In this document: one piece after another, positions 19,136 to 29,431 of the stretch
Numbering within the stretch: the first letter of the stretch is position 1
Layout: every line of letters starts with the position of its first letter
Assembly: GCA_965644315.1 (NCBI GenBank)
Contig: CBFFRQ010000018.1
Location: 310,001-374,000 of the forward strand
Direction of reading: 5' to 3'
Length of the DNA stretch: 64,000 nt
From: Caecitellus pseudoparvulus
Lineage: Eukaryota > Bigyra: Bicosoecida
Made by a program: the position numbers and the translations under genes
The notes under the pieces: model-generated
Seen by the model: only the letters and a program-made list of their open reading frames with translations
Databases searched by the model: none
What the model was told of the DNA's origin: nothing

Positions 19136-20437
19136 TCAGGGTGCCACGGGAATGTCTGACGCCCACTCCAACTCCTTCCCGTACTCAGGCACCACTGCCT
19201 CCATCATCATGCCAAAGAACAGCTCTGGGGTGAGCTTCTCCTCCACTGAATGCTGGGTTTGGTGCTGGTCACTTTGACTCGTCGGGATCGGAATGTGCGA
19301 CGGTGACGGGGAGGGAGGCGCGGCTGCTGGAGGAGGTGGCTGTGCGAGGGGCGCCTTGCACAGCGCAGGCACACACACTTTGGCCACGTAGGTGCAGAGG
19401 GACGGCTCTTGAATGGAGTCAAATGCAGGGGCTTTATTCTGGCTCTTTCCAGGGCAGCACTGCAAGCGCACCTCCGTGGAGCGGTGCTTATTGTTCTCGT
19501 CACACGGCTGCCCGCCTTCGTAGAACTGGCTCACGAAGTACAGCGGGTCGCGACTCCGTAGAGCCGCATTGTGCTCTGTGCTCTTGTACTGCCCCAGAGA
19601 CCAGTCTGTCTCGACCTGGGAGCCCTCTCCCACATGAATCTGGCGCACGTGCTGCTTGTAGCAGTACCGGTACGTCCACCAGCCAGTTGGTAGATCCAAG
19701 CAAGTCTGGCGGAGCGACACAAGCAGCCGCCGGGCAGTCTTTTCACTGAAGTCTTGAGCAAACTGAGCAAGGGCAGGCTGTTTGGTTGCCGTCGCAGCTG
19801 CTGCAGGTTGTCCGGCACCAGGCGTCGCAGACGCTGTCGGAGTTGCAGCTGCAGATGTCGGTTGCTTTCCGTGACTGGAAGCCGCGCGGTACGCCCAGCC
19901 AACGTGACTACCACACCGCCGGCATTTGACAGGCGTCTGAGCATACTTCGGGAAGAGGGAAGCTGCTGGTGGGTCTGGCGCTGCCATGACCAATGTGGGG
20001 GAGGCATGGCTGCTGTCTTTGAAGAGGCCCAGCGTGGAGTGGCCGGAATGCGGGCTGCTGAACGCAAACCTGTACTGCAGGAATGGATCCGCGCTCATGA
20101 ACATAAGGGCATCTACATCAGGGCTCGGGGAACCGTCCCACTCCAGCACTTCTCGCAGTGTGAACAGCGCTTTGCCACACTGTTTGCAGAGGAAGTTCAT
20201 GTCGGGGTCCAGCTCCACAGGAAGCGTGCCGCTTTTCGAAGCCGCTGAAATGGCGCCGGCTATGTTGGCAGGAGAGGAATCTGGAGTAATTCCCGCTGCA
20301 TCTAGCACCTGCTTCGTCGCACGTTTGAGGCCATCCTCGCCATGCTCACCGCTTGCGTGTGCGGAAGCGATGGTGGGTGAAACGCCGACGAAACAGGCGC
20401 AAGCCAGCACGGCTGCCACCTGGAACCAGCGCAGCAT
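19136..20437 (-). CDS. CULT-like domain fused to an OS-9-type MRH lectin domain
   Basis: A single exon of 433 residues with signal peptide MLRWFQVAAVLACACFVG. Residues 82-183 look like a CULT/beta-tent domain: zinc ligands LCKQCG (C84, C87) and KCRRCGSHVGWAY (C172, C175, with the HxGW signature). In the stretch aligned with the cereblon thalidomide pocket, the first two cage tryptophans are replaced (LFPKYAQ); W181 is kept. After a Thr/Ala linker, residues 250-360 form an MRH domain with the WW pair (253-254), Q266, D313, R319, E344 and Y350, all the OS-9 mannose-binding residues, plus its cysteines. MRH lectins of this type read trimmed glycans for ER-associated degradation. A Pro-rich C-terminus follows, with no HDEL-like signal. 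The domain pairing is not one I know. Confidence 0.8.
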   Translation of the reverse strand: MLRWFQVAAVLACACFVGVSPTIASAHASGEHGEDGLKRATKQVLDAAGITPDSSPANIAGAISAASKSGTLPVELDPDMNFLCKQCGKALFTLREVLEWDGSPSPDVDALMFMSADPFLQYRFAFSSPHSGHSTLGLFKDSSHASPTLVMAAPDPPAASLFPKYAQTPVKCRRCGSHVGWAYRAASSHGKQPTSAAATPTASATPGAGQPAAAATATKQPALAQFAQDFSEKTARRLLVSLRQTCLDLPTGWWTYRYCYKQHVRQIHVGEGSQVETDWSLGQYKSTEHNAALRSRDPLYFVSQFYEGGQPCDENNKHRSTEVRLQCCPGKSQNKAPAFDSIQEPSLCTYVAKVCVPALCKAPLAQPPPPAAAPPSPSPSHIPIPTSQSDQHQTQHSVEEKLTPELFFGMMMEAVVPEYGKELEWASDIPVAP

Positions 20438-20865
20438 GGCTCAACGATACAAGCGCCCAGAGAAAAGAAATGGTGCCACAATGGTAGCAGTTGCTGGGGC
20501 TGCGGGTTTCTAGAAGACCCAGCTCTAGGTGGGCACTTGGTGCCAACTGGCCTGCACACACACGTCAGCTGAGCACACCAGGCGCGTGGGCACTGTCCCT
20601 GACAGGTGTGGTTGGATGATAAGCACTTGCATATTCTGACACTGCCCGGATGGAGTGCACAGAGGAATTGCCCAAGCTGGTGACTTGCGCGAGGAAGTGC
20701 TGGGCAAGCGTGCCAGCACACCCCCCACGAACCTACCATGGTCAAGCAACATCAAAATAAACGTCAATACTCACACCGCAACCCGAAGCTGCTTGTGTGA
20801 CCGTGGTCCAGTGCGCCTCCCACGTTCTGCTCCCGCGGCGCCGCTCATCAGTTGCGGAAGTCGAC
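20438..20865. other. Divergent intergenic region (CULT-MRH / COP9 subunit 7)
   Basis: 428 nt with no supported exon. It should hold both promoters. No RNA gene or repeat was recognised. Confidence 0.5.
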
Positions 20866-21808
20866 ATGGCAGGCAGCTCTGAGAAGCTGTCGGTGTACTT
20901 GCACCGTGCGAAGGGCGGCGGGGAGCTGGCAGCCCGGGCCGTGGAAGGGGCCATTGATGACGCTGACGTGTATGTGTTCGGGGAGCTGCTGGATGCGGAG
21001 CCAGTGCGCGCGGTGAGTGGAGTTGGTTGTTTGGCGTGTTGGCTTGGTGTCACGGCACGTTGCCTGCTCCGCAGCTTGAGGCGTCAGAACATGGGGGTGT
21101 GTGGAAGCTCCTGGCGCTGATGGCCTACGGGACGTATGCCGAGTACAAGGCAGACACTGCTGCTTTTCCGGGAATGACGCCTGGGCGGCTGGAGAAGCTC
21201 AAGCAGCTGTCCCTGGTGTCCCTTGCGGAGAGCACTCGGTGCTTGGAGTACGCAGAGGTCTGCGAGGCGTTGGACCTGGCATCGGACGAGGAGCTGGAGA
21301 GCTTGGTTGTGTCCTGCATTTACTCTGGGCTCATCGCGGCTTCGCTGGACCAGCGGGCGCGGCAGGTGGAGGTACAGGTTCGTGGTCTGCCAGCGCCAGG
21401 CAGCGGCTTTACTCGGGGCCACCCCTCACCCTTTCCATTCCCGCACAGCGAACAATGGGGCGTGACATGCGCACAGACCAACTGGATGGCCTGCTTGAGA
21501 AGCTCGATGCGTGGTGCGACGCATCGGACAGGATGATGCTGCAGCTGCAGCAGCAGGGCGTGGCAGCTCAAGGCATCGTCGCCCACAGTGCAGCCGAGCA
21601 GGTGGCACACTCCGAGCACGCCTCAGCGAGGTGTGCAGCGGTGAGCAAAGACATCCAGAGTGGCGCCTTCAAGCAGAGGCAACAGGAGCTTGCTCGCGAT
21701 ACGTACGGGGGGGGAGACATGGTGGGGGACATGGGCGTGGCTGCGGGCATTCCCCGCGGCTCCTCGGGTCCACAGAGCTTCCTTGGGGGGTTCCTGGGCA
21801 TGCGGTGA
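20866..21808 (+). CDS. COPS7: COP9 signalosome complex subunit 7
   Basis: Three exons (20866-21012, 21075-21377, 21449-21808), all phase 0, encode 269 residues. The PCI domain shows LEKLKQLSLVSLAE, LEYAEVCEALDLASDEELE, SCIYSGLIAASLDQR and then the winged-helix strand followed by GRDMRTDQLDGLLEKLDAWC, the CSN7-specific extension. CSN7 is a scaffold subunit of the signalosome that removes NEDD8 from cullins. The C-terminal tail is Gly-rich and short. The intron donors are GTGAGT and GTTCGT. The stop codon is one base from that of the opposing gene. Confidence 0.9.
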
Positions 21809-21809
21809 A

Positions 21810-24638
21810 TCAATGCATGCCAGAATCAGGGGGAGCTGTGGCTTCGGGCACCTGTGGCGCGCGCTCAAACACCGCCACCAGCTCGGTGTGGGGCGTGTGT
21901 GGGAAGAGGTCCACTGGGACAGCCTTCACGAGCTGGAACGGGTGGCCTGGCCGTCTAGAATGGTAGCCGCCCCCCACTGCACACAGGGCCGCGGCGTCTG
22001 CCACAAAACTGCCTGTCGGGTTGCAGCTGACATACACGAGGCGGTCCACTGCCTTGCACTGGCGCAGAGCCAGCAGGACAGCTTTGTGCAGGCCTGCTCT
22101 GGGGGGGTCCAGCAGGGCTACAATGCGCCGGCTGGGGCCCTCGGAGGAGGCCACCCCCTCAGGGGCAGCCAGGCTGTCCAAGTTGCCTTGCCCGCCGCCC
22201 GCAATGGCGGCGGAGGCTTGCTCAATTTGGCTTGCCAGGGCAGCCGGGTCCTCAGTGGTGGCCAGGTTCACGACGCACTTCATGGCATGCTCGGCGCGGG
22301 AGGCAAGGAAGTGAGCACCGGACGTGATGCCGTTGGCTGCCGCATTGGCCACGGCATCCTTCACTGCGCCAGCGTCCAGCTCCACGCCGACCAGGCGTGC
22401 AACCGCAAGAGTGCCCAGAGATGGGGCCCCGCTCACAGCAGGCGCTGCAGGGGCGCCTGGGTCCCCTTCAGCGACAGGCTGGCGGGAGTTCGGGACAAAC
22501 CCAGTCGAGTGCGGCTCGCTGTCTGGCGATGGGGTGGTGGAAACAGCCCCCGCCCCCACGCTGAGGCCTATGGTACCTGTGCCACAGCACACGTCCAGGA
22601 GCACAGTATCGGGCGTGACCCCCGCCCACTCCCTGACTTGATCGTACAACACCTCTGTTCCGCCGATGTTGGTTTGGAAGAACGCCGAGGGAGACACGTG
22701 GAAGGTCAGGCCCTGCAGGCGTTGCTGCAGGCTGGCTGAGCCGGCCAAGTGCCGGAAGCCCGAGTTGTCGCTTGGAACAGACAAAGACGCGTACTCCTGC
22801 ACGTACAGGGATGTGACTCGGGGTGTGGCCAGAGCAGGCGCGCCGCTCGGGGCACTGGGCTCGGCAGGGTACACGAACCGCCGCTGCGCCACCCCCTGCC
22901 GCTCCCCAGCGGCGGCCATGTTCAGACACCAGTACCGCTTGTTCCCCGAAGTGTGCTGTGGTTGCTCATCGGCAGGAGCACCTTGCGCCACTGCCGCGTG
23001 TTTGGCGAGGAACCGATCCTGAGCTTCCTTGTGCTCTGCCAGCTCGCCGGCGTCACTGGCGTAGTCAGCTGGCAGGACCAGGCTGGCAGCCGCTGGCAGG
23101 TCTGCCTCGAGAAGCAGCGTCTGCAGGCGCTGTAGCTCCGCAGCGTACAGCACTTCAAGTTCTGCCTTTTGCAGCAGCTGCACGCCCTTGTCTGCGGTGT
23201 CTGGGGCTTCCACAGCTGAGGTGAGCAACTCCAGCGCTGCTTGCTGAGACGCTTGCACGCGCAAGACTGCCTTGCTGTGTGCAGGGCGGGCGGCATTCTC
23301 CAGCAGGACCTTGTAGGCGCGTGCGTTCAGCTCCACATCAGCGATGGTGCGCAGGCTATCGGGCGTGGTGGCAGCGGGTGCGACGGAGTCGGTGTTCAGC
23401 GGCACATGAGCGGCGGGGGGGCTGGCTGCCATGATGACCATGCACTCAGGGTGAGACGTGCTGGTGCGCACTGTCACAGACCGCCACACACCAGTGTGCA
23501 AGGCCAGGTCGTACACCTGCAGGGGGGATCCTCGCAGGAAGTCCGTGACAACGCCGGCCACTGCCCGAGCTGTGGGGTGCGTGTTGATGCTGTTGGCAGG
23601 GTCGGCCACGAGGCACCCGGCGCCTTCCCCGAACCCTCCCTGCCTATACCCAGCCAAGGGAGCCCCAGTCTCGTCCCTGCTCAGTGTGAAAGTGACCTTG
23701 TTTCTGAACTCGGTGGTGTGAGGTGAGGGCAGGATACGGTGCACCGCACAGGGCAGGGCCGAGCGTTGCCCTGGCTCCAGCCACTCAGGCAGCATGCTCT
23801 TGGCCTCCTCGTCGGTGGCTGCGGCGGCCTTGGACCGGCGGTGCTTGGACCGCAGCACCCCAATGCTGTCCTTCACCATCTCCCGCCCCGCTGCGCGGAG
23901 AGCTCGCATGATGTCGCACTGCTTGACCCGGAGCTGTTCAGGGTAGGCCACTCGGTACAGCGGCGTCACGACGTCATGCACGCTGCGCCCCGGCTCCTTG
24001 GCGCCTTCGCCTCTCGCCCGCTTGGCGGTGGGAGGCCCCTCAACTGAGCCACGGTGTGCAGACCCACCTCCCGCGACTCGCTCAGCCCATCGCCCGGACG
24101 CCTTGCGCACGGCTGCCGCTGCGTCACCTTGCAGCACCTCCCTCGCACGCTCCTTGGCCCGCAACTTCTTCGGAAGGGAGGGAATGATGCCTGTGGCAGC
24201 CTCGAGGGCTTCCAGGGACTCGAAGTCTGCCCACAGCGTCGTCGCAGTGGGCTTGGGCTTGGTCACCAGCAGCGCTGCGATGCCTGCAGAGTGGAGCGCG
24301 CCCAGAACCTTTCCTGGTCGGGCATACCGGTCACAGCCCATAACAAGTCGATGGATGGTGTCGTCTCCGCTGGCTGCCATGCTGAAGAAGTTGTGCGGCG
24401 CGCGTTCCGACGGGCCTGGCAGAGGGGCACAGCGGAAAATGAAAGCACCACGCAGTCGGGGCGAGTCCTTTCTGGCCTGGCAGGCAAAGCGAGCAAGCAT
24501 AGCTCGGAAGTGCGCGCCTCTGCACACACTAGCAAGGCGTGCAGCGTGTACTCTACTCCGGATCGAGAATTTGCAGCCTTGCGGTGGACTGCCTGGGCCG
24601 CAGTCACTCTGCATCGCAATGCCGGGGCCGCAACACAT
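21810..24638 (-). CDS. TRMT2A: TRMT2-type tRNA (uracil-5-)-methyltransferase
   Basis: A single exon of up to 942 residues. The C-terminal half is a RumA/TrmA-class SAM methyltransferase: SPSAFFQTNIGGTEVLYDQV, LLDVCCGTGTIGLSVG (motif I), LLDPPRAGLHK and VYVSCNP, with C872 as the catalytic nucleophile and E919 in HTELV as the likely base. It makes m5U in tRNA (position 54). Residues 90-160 resemble the RRM-like N-terminal region of animal TRMT2A. There are Ala/Pro-rich inserts inside the methyltransferase fold. ATGs also exist at 24500 and 24380; the last has the best context, while the middle one would give a presequence-like leader. Confidence 0.92.
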   Translation of the reverse strand: MCCGPGIAMQSDCGPGSPPQGCKFSIRSRVHAARLASVCRGAHFRAMLARFACQARKDSPRLRGAFIFRCAPLPGPSERAPHNFFSMAASGDDTIHRLVMGCDRYARPGKVLGALHSAGIAALLVTKPKPTATTLWADFESLEALEAATGIIPSLPKKLRAKERAREVLQGDAAAAVRKASGRWAERVAGGGSAHRGSVEGPPTAKRARGEGAKEPGRSVHDVVTPLYRVAYPEQLRVKQCDIMRALRAAGREMVKDSIGVLRSKHRRSKAAAATDEEAKSMLPEWLEPGQRSALPCAVHRILPSPHTTEFRNKVTFTLSRDETGAPLAGYRQGGFGEGAGCLVADPANSINTHPTARAVAGVVTDFLRGSPLQVYDLALHTGVWRSVTVRTSTSHPECMVIMAASPPAAHVPLNTDSVAPAATTPDSLRTIADVELNARAYKVLLENAARPAHSKAVLRVQASQQAALELLTSAVEAPDTADKGVQLLQKAELEVLYAAELQRLQTLLLEADLPAAASLVLPADYASDAGELAEHKEAQDRFLAKHAAVAQGAPADEQPQHTSGNKRYWCLNMAAAGERQGVAQRRFVYPAEPSAPSGAPALATPRVTSLYVQEYASLSVPSDNSGFRHLAGSASLQQRLQGLTFHVSPSAFFQTNIGGTEVLYDQVREWAGVTPDTVLLDVCCGTGTIGLSVGAGAVSTTPSPDSEPHSTGFVPNSRQPVAEGDPGAPAAPAVSGAPSLGTLAVARLVGVELDAGAVKDAVANAAANGITSGAHFLASRAEHAMKCVVNLATTEDPAALASQIEQASAAIAGGGQGNLDSLAAPEGVASSEGPSRRIVALLDPPRAGLHKAVLLALRQCKAVDRLVYVSCNPTGSFVADAAALCAVGGGYHSRRPGHPFQLVKAVPVDLFPHTPHTELVAVFERAPQVPEATAPPDSGMH
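21812..21817 (+). terminator. AATGCA 3'-end signal candidate
   Basis: Begins 3 nt after the COP9 subunit 7 stop and overlaps the stop codon of the opposing methyltransferase gene. Confidence 0.45.
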
Positions 24639-24855
24639 TCGGTGACTGAAGGAGTCCGGACATCTACATGGCCGACGACATCGGGGCGCGATCTTTCCGC
24701 GCCCGCGTGTTGCCTGGCTGAGCAGTCGAGCTGCGGGCTGTTGAGTGCAGGTTCCTTGGCTCCTCGCCTCCCACCCCGACGAGCGCCGGAAGCTGGACTG
24801 AGGGGCCAGCTGGAGCCGCTAGGAGCACCTGGACTGACGCACCACTAGACTTACC

Positions 24856-27800
24856 ATGGGTTTCTTGAAGGGAGGCACTCCTCTGCCTTGGAGCAAGGCG
24901 ATGCGCCATCTCAAGTATGGTGAGCCGCGGAATTCGATGTTGCCTCAGCTTCCGAGCCGGTCCCGCACGTGACCTGCAACGCCCGCGCCTTCACAGTCAG
25001 GGAGCACGGTGTTGAGCAGTTCATTCGCACCTACAAACGTGTCAAAGACCGCAAGAACGACCAGCTGCGCTGGGGAGACGAGGTGAGACGCCGCAGCACG
25101 TTGCAATGTCGTGGTTTGACAGGGCGGACCCGCACCTGCAGCCATGGAACGTGCCACCTGAATGCGCGGGCTTTTGCAGTTGGAATACCACCTGGTGCTG
25201 TTCGACGAAGAAAAGCGCACAGTGCAAATGGCTTGCATTGCCCCGGAAGTGCTGGCAGCGTTGGAAGCCGAGGACGACGAGCATGACTTTCCTCAAACTG
25301 TGACCTGGCACCCTGAGTATGGCAGCTGGATGGTGGAGGCCACCCCGGGGCAGCCCTACGGCCGCATGACTTCTGACCTGCGCACGGTGGAGCCCAACAT
25401 GGCCTTTCGCCGCGCCCGCATCCAAGGCGTCCTCGACCGAGTGCAGCCAGCGGCGAGGCCCCTGTCCAGCGTCGTGTTTCCGCTCATGGGCGTGGGCGGC
25501 GCCTTCACCTTCCCAGCTGCAGCTGTGGGCGGCTTTCATTCGCGATCTGAGTACTTTTCGGACCTCGCCATTTCCCCACACCCGCGCTTCGGAACGCTGA
25601 CGGCCAACATCCGTCGGCGCCGTGGCGAGCGCGTGTGCATCCTGCTGCCGGTGTTTCCGGACACCAAGACGGACCTGGACCGGCCTGTGACGTACTTGGA
25701 TGAAGAGGCACAGCTGGCCTCCGGCCCGCAGCCGCTGTACCACACCACCCACCAAGTGCCCTTGCCAGACGAGGAGACACAGGGGGAGGAGGAGGTGGCG
25801 GAGGGGGCGGCGGCGGCGGTGCCCCCTCCTCTGCCTCACCATGACGCAGGCGGCATCCGGCACTCCGAGACACCCCACATGACGCTGCCGTCCATGCTCT
25901 TGGAGGCTGCGGCGAGGCAGGCGACAGACGGGGCGCTGGGGTCGGCTTCGGCTGACTCAAGCGAGGCCCCCGTCGATCAACCTACGACTGTTTTGGGTGG
26001 CGGCACTCACCCCACACGCCTCCCACTACCACCCAAGAGCGCTGCCACTGCTGCTGCCTGCTTGAAGGGCCCGCCAGTGTTCACTTCCCGTGCAGATGTG
26101 GGGCTGGATGTGCAGAGCGATGCCGCCAGCGCTGCCAGTGCGGGGTTCCTGCCACCTGGGTGGGTCCACGGCGACGCCATGGGGTTCGGCATGGGCTGCT
26201 GCTGCCTGCAGGTAACGTTTCAAGCGCGGGACCTTCGGGAAAGCAGGTTCTTGTACGACCAACTGGCCATCCTAGCTCCCATCCTGCTGGCGCTGACCGC
26301 CAACACCCCCATTTTCAGGGGGCGCCTGCTGAACACAGACACAAGGTGGGACATCATTGCCGCTTCGGTGGACTGCCGCACTCCCTCAGAGCGGCAGGGT
26401 GCGCTTGGCATGAACGGGCTGCCCCGTGCGGCTGAGCTGGCTCGCTCTGCAGCTGCGGCGGCAGTGCGTGCGGGGGAGGCTGAATCGCCCAGCGCCGCCA
26501 CAATGACACCTGCTGTGGGCGCAGCCGTGGAAGCGGCGCCGGCATTTCCCCATGGTGACGGGGCCTGGGGCGGCGAGTGGCCGGCGGCTGCATGGCAGCG
26601 GGACGCCTCCCCTGCCGAAGTGGCGGGGGCTGCCGGGGCGGGCGTGCGCGGCCTGCCCAAGAGCCGCTACGACAGCGTGTCCCTGTTCCTGTCGGAGTCT
26701 AAATGGGCTCTACCGGCGTACAATGATGTGCAGGCGCCCATTGACCAGGGGGCGTACGCGCAGCTCGTCGCTGGGGGGGTGGACGACAAGCTGGCCCAGC
26801 ACATTGCTCACTTGTTCATTCGGGACCCACTGGTGATTTTCACCGGCGCCATTTCCGAGGTGGATGACGACGCAAGCACTGAGCACTTCGAGAACATCCA
26901 GAGCACAAACTGGCAGAGCGTGAGGTGGAAGCCGCCGCCACCAGATCGAGAGGACATTGGCTGGCGTGTGGAGATCCGGACGATGGAGGTGCAGTTAACA
27001 GACTTTGAAAACGCCGCCTTCACCGTCTTCACAGTGCTGGCTTCCAGGGTGATCTTGTTCTTTGACCTGAACATGTACGTGCCCATGTCCCTGGTGCAGG
27101 AGAACTTTGCACGAGCGCGGGCTCCGGGGGCCGTCAGCCAGGGGAAGTTCTGGTTCCGGCGCAACGTCACGCCCCTGGCAGAGCAGAGCAAGCCGGCAGC
27201 TGGCACGACGTCGGCTGGTGCTGGCAGCGGTGCGCCTGCTGTGGATTGGGAGGAGATGAGCATGGCTGAGATCGTGCTGGGCAAGGGCTCAGATGGCCCT
27301 TCTGGCGCGTCTGTCGCCTTCCCAGGTCTCATCCCGCTCATTTTTGCGTACCTTGACATCATCAACTGCGATGCAGTAACCCGCATGACTGTGGACGGGT
27401 ACCTTCGCCTGGTTGCCGACAGGGCCAGGGGCATCGCGCAGAGTGGTGCCACGTGGACCCGGGCCTTTGTGCAGTCCCACCCAGACTACAAGCAAGACTC
27501 TGTCGTCTCTCCCAGCATTGCTCATGACTTGCTCAGGCGCATGGACGACGTCGCGAGTGGAAAGGTCATCGACAAGGACTTGCTGTGTGCCGCCGCCGAG
27601 CTGCATGCCGCCAACGCAGCTGCCGCACAGAGCGACGCTGCTTTGGGGCAAGGCGGAGCAGAGGGCGGCCCTGAAGCCCCTGGGGCAGCAATCGCTCCCG
27701 TGGCTCGGCCTTCGTCGGATGCACTGCTGCGTGGGGCATCCTTCGCCGAAGAGCTACGCTCCGTCCAGGATTGCTTGGTGCTGCAGTCCTTGGTGAGTCA

Positions 27801-27876
27801 GTACACCATCAAGTCCTCCTTTGCAGACACGCCTGCTTTCCTGCCACAGGCTCTGTTTACCAGCGGAGGGCAGTGA
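24856..27876 (+). CDS. GCLC: Glutamate-cysteine ligase catalytic subunit
   Basis: Exons 24856-24919, 24997-25082 and 25180-27876 encode 948 residues, against roughly 640 in animals. Family motifs are MGFLKGGTPLPW, RWGDELEYHLV, WHPEYGSWMVEATPGQPYG, NIRRRRGERV, DAMGFGMGCCCLQVTFQA, RFLYDQLAILAP, AHLFIRDPL, HFENIQSTNWQS, RVEIRTMEVQLTDFEN and PGLIPLI. The enzyme joins glutamate and cysteine, the first step of glutathione synthesis, in the cytosol. The extra length is two Ala/Pro-rich insertions (about 25720-26160 and 26400-26650) and a long C-terminal tail. The insertion near 26100 comes just before the cysteine-containing MGFGMGCCC segment. Confidence 0.95.
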
Positions 27877-27879
27877 GAC

Positions 27880-27887
27880 AATGCATT
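27880..27887. terminator. Palindromic AATGCATT between convergent genes
   Basis: Begins 3 nt after the glutamate-cysteine ligase stop and 24 nt beyond the stop of the opposing gene. AATGCA is readable on both strands. Confidence 0.5.
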
Positions 27888-27911
27888 CGCGGCAAGCCTT
27901 TGTGGCACACC

Positions 27912-29304
27912 CTACCCCTTGTGCTCTCGGGCAATGTCTTGGGAGCAGAACGCTACGTGCAGCAGAGACGACTCATCCCAAAAGCCGGAATCATGGATGT
28001 AGGCATGCAACTTGGAATCCGGATCTGGGTACGGGTGGCCGCTCTGCAGCACCCAGTCCTCGATGCTTAGCTGGCTGGTGCCGATGAGGGCACCGATGAA
28101 GGGTGCGTGGATGTCTGTGATGGCGCGCTGCCATTCCGGGTGGCTTGAGCGCGTGAACTCCAACGCAGCCTTGGCATCCATGAACAGGGAAAAGATGCTG
28201 TTCCGCGAGAATTTGCTCGCCGCAGCGGACACGCTGTCGTACAAGCTGCCTCGCCCTGCTCCCCGAGCAAACTTTCGGCGGCGGTTGAGGACGTCCCGGC
28301 TCTCGCCGCCCAGCGGGTTCACTAGCGAGAACACCTCCCAGTACAAGGCAGATAGGTATGCGTTGAAGGCGGCAGGGTCCCGGGCCTTGTCCAGCAAAAA
28401 AGCCACCACATTGTCCTTCGTGGGCAGCGCGTCACACGGATGCTGCAAGAGCTTCCGCAGGCGCTGGCGATTGTACACCGGCACTTCAGCAAACACCTCC
28501 ACAGTGTAGTACAGGCGCAGAGAGAGGGCGCTATCGAAGCTCTCAAGCGCTCGTGCCACGGTGGTGTCCTCTGCCTCTGCCGCAGCTACCATCGCACAGG
28601 CTTGGGAGGTTGCGCGCATGAAGCGTGGGGATGCAACAAATGCAGCCATGTGAGCCAGGTCGTGCTCACACAAGCTCTGATTAGTGTGCTCACGGATGGG
28701 CTCCCCGATCGGGAAGTACCCAGAGGACAGCATGTTCACGAAGACCTTGGGTGTGAGGAGGTTCAGAGGTTCTGCTCCGGACGGCACGTCGCCTCCCAGC
28801 GGCACGAACCTGACCTCCCCAGTGGAGTCCTGGAATGCCTTGGCTGGCCACAGCACGCCCGCGGACCCAGATGATGCGGAGATCTCAGAGAGTTGATCAA
28901 AGACCCACCGCATTGAGGCATGGAACGGCGCCGGGCTCGGCGCTGCGGCAAAGAGGTCATACCCCATCCGCTGGAGGTCTGCCACGTACGGGTCCCCGTA
29001 CATCTGCAGGGGCGGCAAGGGAGACTAGGGGCTTGCACAGACAAGTGGACCAGCACCTGACTGGGCCCAGACTCACCCCTGCGTTTCGGTAGACGCCAAG
29101 GTTGCCATGGAAGTTCTCAGCAATGCAGGCATCGGCTGAAGCGAAGAAGTGCCGCCAGTACTCTGGCAGCTCCCGCTCAGGCCGCAGGGTGGGAACAGCG
29201 TCAGAGTGCAGCTGATGAATAGCACCATATACACTTGATAGGGAGCTCGTCGTGCCCCTCTGTAGCGCAGCTGGTGCTCTGCGCACCGCTGCTGTGGCCA
29301 GCAT
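27912..29304 (-). CDS. Unrecognised protein, possible mitochondrial import
   Basis: Two exons (29304-29077, 29003-27912) joined across a 73-nt GTGAGT intron give 439 residues. The N-terminus (MLATAAVRRAPAALQRGTTS) is rich in Arg/Ala/Ser with no acids, like a mitochondrial presequence. The body is a mixed-composition globular protein with conserved-looking blocks such as ELPEYWRHFFASAD, VFVNMLSSGYFPIGEP, NQSLCEHDLAHMAAF and AFNAYLSALYWEVFSLVNP. I do not recognise a family. No transmembrane segments, coiled coils or metal-site clusters are obvious. It sits head-to-tail with UXS on the same strand. Confidence 0.6.
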
Positions 29305-29388
29305 GGCGTGGTGGGCTGAGCGTCGCAGCAACCAGCCACCTGGCACGGGGCAGAGCGGTGCTGCCTGGGCTCACTGGCAAGTCCAGCA

Positions 29389-29394
29389 TGCATT
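29389..29394 (-). terminator. AATGCA 3'-end signal candidate (minus strand)
   Basis: Reads AAATGCATG on the minus strand, 37 nt after the UXS stop codon. Confidence 0.45.
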
Positions 29395-29431
29395 TCTGCC
29401 ACACTGGGGCAGTGTGTGTGTGTTCAGCTGA

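Noticed and set aside
27795-27830. 34-nt GTGAGT...TTGCAG intron near the end of glutamate-cysteine ligase
   Set aside because: Too short compared with all other introns here and its removal would shift the frame away from the existing stop; the unspliced frame is complete.
29225-29300. tRNA-like string TAGCGCAGCTGGT
   Set aside because: It resembles a D-arm by chance; no acceptor stem or T-arm pairs around it, and it lies in the first exon of a minus-strand gene.
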